Shown: piece after piece, positions 4,424-6,103 of the stretch
Position numbering within the stretch: position 1 is the stretch's first letter
How the letters are laid out: each line of letters opens with the position of its first letter
NCBI GenBank assembly: GCA_904419105.1
Contig: CAJFQR010000083.1
Span: 1 to 6,103, forward strand
Reading direction: 5' to 3'
DNA from: Candidatus Avimicrobium faecavium
GTDB lineage: Bacteria > Bacillota > Clostridia > Oscillospirales > Ruminococcaceae
DNA length: 6,103 bases
Program-made: the position numbers and the translations under genes
Notes under the pieces: generated by a model
Told to the model about the DNA's origin: nothing
The model's database searches: none
What the model saw: the letters and a program-made list of their open reading frames with translations, nothing else

Positions 4424-5302
4424 ATGGAATTGCGACACCTCGCCACACTGGTTAAGATTGCCGAGCTCGGCAGCTTTTCTGCTGCGGCCAGAGAGCTTGG
4501 CTACACCCAGTCCACTGTGACGATGCAGATGCAGGCGCTGGAACGGGATCTCGATGCTCCGCTGTTTGACCACATTGGCCGTTCGGTGCATTTGACGGAG
4601 AACGGCCGTGTGGCCGTCCTCGCCGCCCGCAAAATGCTGGAGGAGGCCCGCCGCCTGCGTCTGACCCTTGCGGAGGGGGATGGGGGGCTGGTGCGCATTG
4701 GCGTCTATGAGTCCCTCTGCGGGGCTTTTCTGCCGGATATGATCATTCGCTTCCGGAAGGAGTTCCCCGAGGCGGAGCTCCGTGTGGTGACGGCGCCCCG
4801 CCGGGAATTGTTGGAGCTGCTGGCCCAGGATCGCATAGATTTGATCTGGGTCTACGGGGATGATTTTCCTGAGACGGTGCGCCCGTTGGCGGAATTTCTG
4901 CACCCGGTCTCGCTGATTGCAGCTCCGAGCAAGGTCGCCGCCGGTCGGGATCTTTCGCCGGAGACACTGCTTGCCGGGCCGCTTATCTATACCGAGCCCG
5001 GCTGTCCCTATCGCCGGCTGCTGGAGGGCTTCCTGAACAGTCAAGGGCATCAGCCGGAGGTCTTTCTTGAGGCGGGAAGCACATCGGTGGTTTTGGAATT
5101 TGTTCAAGCCGGGCTTGGAATCGGATTTTTGCCAGACTTTCTCACCGGGGAAGCAGTTGCCGTCGGCCGGCTCACACGCTTTGGTCTGAAGGGATTTACG
5201 CCGCGGCTGGTGAGCCGGATTTGCTGCCACCGGGACAAGTGGCTCTCGCCGGCAATGGAGGCGGTGGCTGAGCTGGCCTGTCGGGCGGTGGCACAGGCAT
5301 AA
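4424..5302 (+). CDS. LysR-family transcriptional regulator
   Basis: The 292-residue product has standard LysR length. The N-terminal winged HTH (about 1-60) reads LVKIAELGSFSAAARELGYTQSTVTMQMQALE with RDLDAPLFDHIGRSVHLTENG, the diagnostic LysR pattern. A linker helix (about 62-85) and a two-lobed effector-binding domain (from about residue 89, RIGVYESL) follow, with YTEPGCPYRRLLE (189-201) and FVQAGLGIGFLPDF (226-239) in the second lobe. Cysteines at 99, 194, 267, 268 and 286 do not make an obvious OxyR-type sensing pair. The effector is unknown. ATG 4424 has GGAGG (4413-4417) 6 nt upstream. It is divergent from the glutaredoxin-like gene across a shared palindromic control region, the classic arrangement for a LysR regulator and its target. 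The YlmC/YmxH gene follows 42 nt downstream in the same direction. Confidence 0.93.
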   Translation: MELRHLATLVKIAELGSFSAAARELGYTQSTVTMQMQALERDLDAPLFDHIGRSVHLTENGRVAVLAARKMLEEARRLRLTLAEGDGGLVRIGVYESLCGAFLPDMIIRFRKEFPEAELRVVTAPRRELLELLAQDRIDLIWVYGDDFPETVRPLAEFLHPVSLIAAPSKVAAGRDLSPETLLAGPLIYTEPGCPYRRLLEGFLNSQGHQPEVFLEAGSTSVVLEFVQAGLGIGFLPDFLTGEAVAVGRLTRFGLKGFTPRLVSRICCHRDKWLSPAMEAVAELACRAVAQA

Positions 5303-5344
5303 GTCTCCGATCCCGCTCATATAGCAGGAGGGGAGGGATCACCT

Positions 5345-5635
5345 ATGGGAAGCTGCCGCGTTGGTGAACTGTGGAAAAAGGATGTCATCTGTGTGTCCAC
5401 CGGGGCCTGCCTGGGCCATGTGGACGATGTCGTGGTGGATCTGTGTACCGCCCGGCTTATTGCCATTGTCATCTATGGCAGGGCCAGATTGTTCGGTTTG
5501 CTCGGCCGGGAGGAGGACTTTGTGATCCCCTGGGAAAAGATCCAGCTCATCGGGGAGGACACCATTCTGGTCAACTGCTGCCCGCCGGCCCCTGAACCGA
5601 AGAAGGGGTTTTTCGCATCACTGTTCGGCGGATGA
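5345..5635 (+). CDS. YlmC/YmxH-family PRC-barrel protein
   Basis: The 96-residue product follows the YlmC/YmxH pattern: CRVGEL (4-9), KDVICVSTGACLGHVDDVVVDL (12-33), ARLIAIVIYGRARLFGLLGREEDFVIPWEKIQLIGEDTILVN (36-77). This is a single PRC-barrel beta domain of a family named for sporulation genes in Bacillus and Clostridium; the molecular role is not known. It ends with a Pro-rich linker (CCPPAPEPKK) and a hydrophobic FFASLFGG tail, which makes it slightly longer than the core domain. Six cysteines in 96 residues is high, though Cys in the N-terminal motif is common in clostridial members. ATG 5345 is preceded by overlapping purine-rich ribosome sites (AGGAGG 5326-5331 and GGGAGGG 5331-5337, the latter 7 nt away). 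No promoter is evident after LysR, so read-through is likely. Confidence 0.88.
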   Translation: MGSCRVGELWKKDVICVSTGACLGHVDDVVVDLCTARLIAIVIYGRARLFGLLGREEDFVIPWEKIQLIGEDTILVNCCPPAPEPKKGFFASLFGG

Positions 5636-5643
5636 CCCCTTTT
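5601..5643 (+). terminator. Possible weak terminator at the end of the YlmC/YmxH gene
   Basis: AGAAGGGGT (5601-5609) can pair with ACCCCTTTT (5635-5643), a 9-bp stem with one G-U pair that ends in a short T run. The loop is long (25 nt) and the stem overlaps the last codons and the stop, so efficiency is doubtful. It is the only terminator-like structure between this gene and the rpsB promoter. Confidence 0.35.
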
Positions 5644-5675
5644 CGTCTGAAAAAGCGCGTTCCTGCGGCATATTC

Positions 5676-5688
5676 GGGAAATTTTCCC
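5676..5688. promoter_or_regulatory. Inverted repeat touching the rpsB -35
   Basis: GGGAAA-T-TTTCCC is a perfect 6-1-6 inverted repeat ending directly before the -35 TTGCAT at 5689. The position suits a protein-binding site for control of rpsB, or an upstream element. No regulator is recognised. Confidence 0.35.
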
Positions 5689-5717
5689 TTGCATTTTGAG
5701 CTCTTGTATGCTATTAT
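5689..5717 (+). promoter_or_regulatory. Promoter of rpsB (extended -10)
   Basis: TTGCAT (5689-5694), a 17-bp spacer and TATTAT (5712-5717), with TG at 5709-5710 forming an extended -10. The predicted start near 5724 gives a leader of about 107 nt, long for a simple ribosome binding site and consistent with a regulated ribosomal protein operon. Confidence 0.82.
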
Positions 5718-5723
5718 ATTAGG

Positions 5724-5830
5724 GCAAAACGCACATTCCGGCGCCATAGCCCTGCCCGGTGCCCGTTTTTTCGGGTTCGCAGGATGAAAAAAGCCGGGAT
5801 GGAGGAACAACCAAAGGAGGATTTATCCAA
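5724..5830 (+). promoter_or_regulatory. Structured rpsB mRNA leader, possible autoregulatory element
   Basis: Several complementary blocks are present. AGGGC (5721-5725) pairs with GCCCT (5749-5753). CCCGG (5755-5759) pairs with CCGGG (5794-5798). TTTTTTC (5766-5772) pairs with GAAAAAA (5786-5792). CCCG (5762-5765) can pair with CGGG at either 5772-5775 or 5795-5798. The alternatives are mutually exclusive, as expected of a switching leader. Ribosomal proteins often bind their own leader; whether S2 does so here is inference. The true RBS is AAGGAGG at 5814-5820, downstream of the structures. Confidence 0.4.
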
Positions 5831-6103
5831 ATGAGCGTAGTATCGATGAAGCAGCTTCTGGAGGCCGGTGTACACTTCGGCCACCAGACCCGCCGCTGGA
5901 ACCCCAAGATGGCCGAGTATATCTTTACTGAGAGAAACGGCATCTACATCATTGACCTGCAGAAGACCGTCAAGAAGCTGGACGATGCTTATATGTTCGT
6001 CCGCGACCTGGCCGCCAACGGTGAGAATGTTCTCTTCGTAGGTACCAAGAAGCAGGCCGCTGAGAGCATCCGGGAAGAGGCTGAGAGAGCTGGCGCCTAC
6101 TAT
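5831..6103 (+). CDS. rpsB: 30S ribosomal protein S2, 3' end outside the window
   Basis: The first 91 codons are present and open to the window edge; full-length S2 is usually about 230-260 residues, so the rest lies downstream. The N-terminus is unmistakable: MSVVSMKQLLEAGVHFGHQT, then RRWNPKMAEYIFTERNGIYIIDLQKT and VLFVGTKKQAAESI, the canonical S2 signatures. S2 binds the 30S subunit late in assembly and bridges S1 in many bacteria. ATG 5831 has AAGGAGG (5814-5820) 10 nt upstream and a dedicated promoter and leader. In Firmicutes rpsB is normally followed by tsf (EF-Ts), which would be expected beyond the window. Confidence 0.97.
   Translation, partial: MSVVSMKQLLEAGVHFGHQTRRWNPKMAEYIFTERNGIYIIDLQKTVKKLDDAYMFVRDLAANGENVLFVGTKKQAAESIREEAERAGAYY

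Noticed and set aside
4388..5320. Minus-strand ORF of 310 codons opposite LysR
   Set aside because: It is antisense to a clear LysR gene, has no family pattern, and begins without a ribosome binding site.
5309..5340. GATCCC/GGGATC inverted repeat around the YlmC/YmxH ribosome site
   Set aside because: It has only 6 bp with a 20-nt loop; it could pair with part of the second ribosome site but is too weak to list as a feature.

Overview
The window looks like chromosomal DNA of a moderately GC-rich Firmicute, most likely a gut clostridium of the Oscillospiraceae/Ruminococcaceae type. The pointers are AGGAGG-type ribosome binding sites in front of most genes, sigma-A promoters with 17-bp spacers, a YlmC/YmxH-family PRC-barrel gene, a CD1871A-type CXXC micro-protein and the start of rpsB. 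The family placement is inference. No mobile element, tRNA, rRNA or CRISPR array is visible.

Layout. (1) 1-254: a 44-residue orphan ORF with a strong RBS, closed by a long intrinsic terminator. (2) 278-1374: a near-consensus promoter drives a MarR-family regulator followed by a membrane-anchored or secreted small beta-rich protein. (3) 1371-4014: a near-perfect promoter overlaps the stop codon of the previous gene and drives nicotinate phosphoribosyltransferase (pncB), a 48-residue CXXC membrane peptide and a NapH-like 4Fe-4S membrane protein. The three coding regions overlap end to end, and the unit ends at a bidirectional terminator. (4) 4025-5635: a minus-strand glutaredoxin-like gene and a plus-strand LysR regulator diverge from a 147-bp AT-rich region. 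There one perfect 16-bp palindrome supplies the -35 elements of both promoters. LysR is followed by the YlmC/YmxH gene without an obvious promoter between them. (5) 5636-6103: an intergenic region with an extended -10 promoter and a roughly 107-nt structured leader opens into rpsB, which runs off the window.

How the genes may work together. pncB salvages nicotinate to nicotinate mononucleotide for NAD synthesis. The two genes fused to it by overlap encode a predicted membrane electron-transfer component and a cysteine micro-protein. The opposing glutaredoxin-like gene also has a thiol motif. A shared theme of redox and NAD homeostasis is therefore plausible, but it is inferred from gene order. 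The most notable features are the compact LysR/glutaredoxin control region, the overlapping pncB operon with a hairpin in its leader, and the rpsB leader with alternative pairings and a mini-ORF touching the rpsB start.
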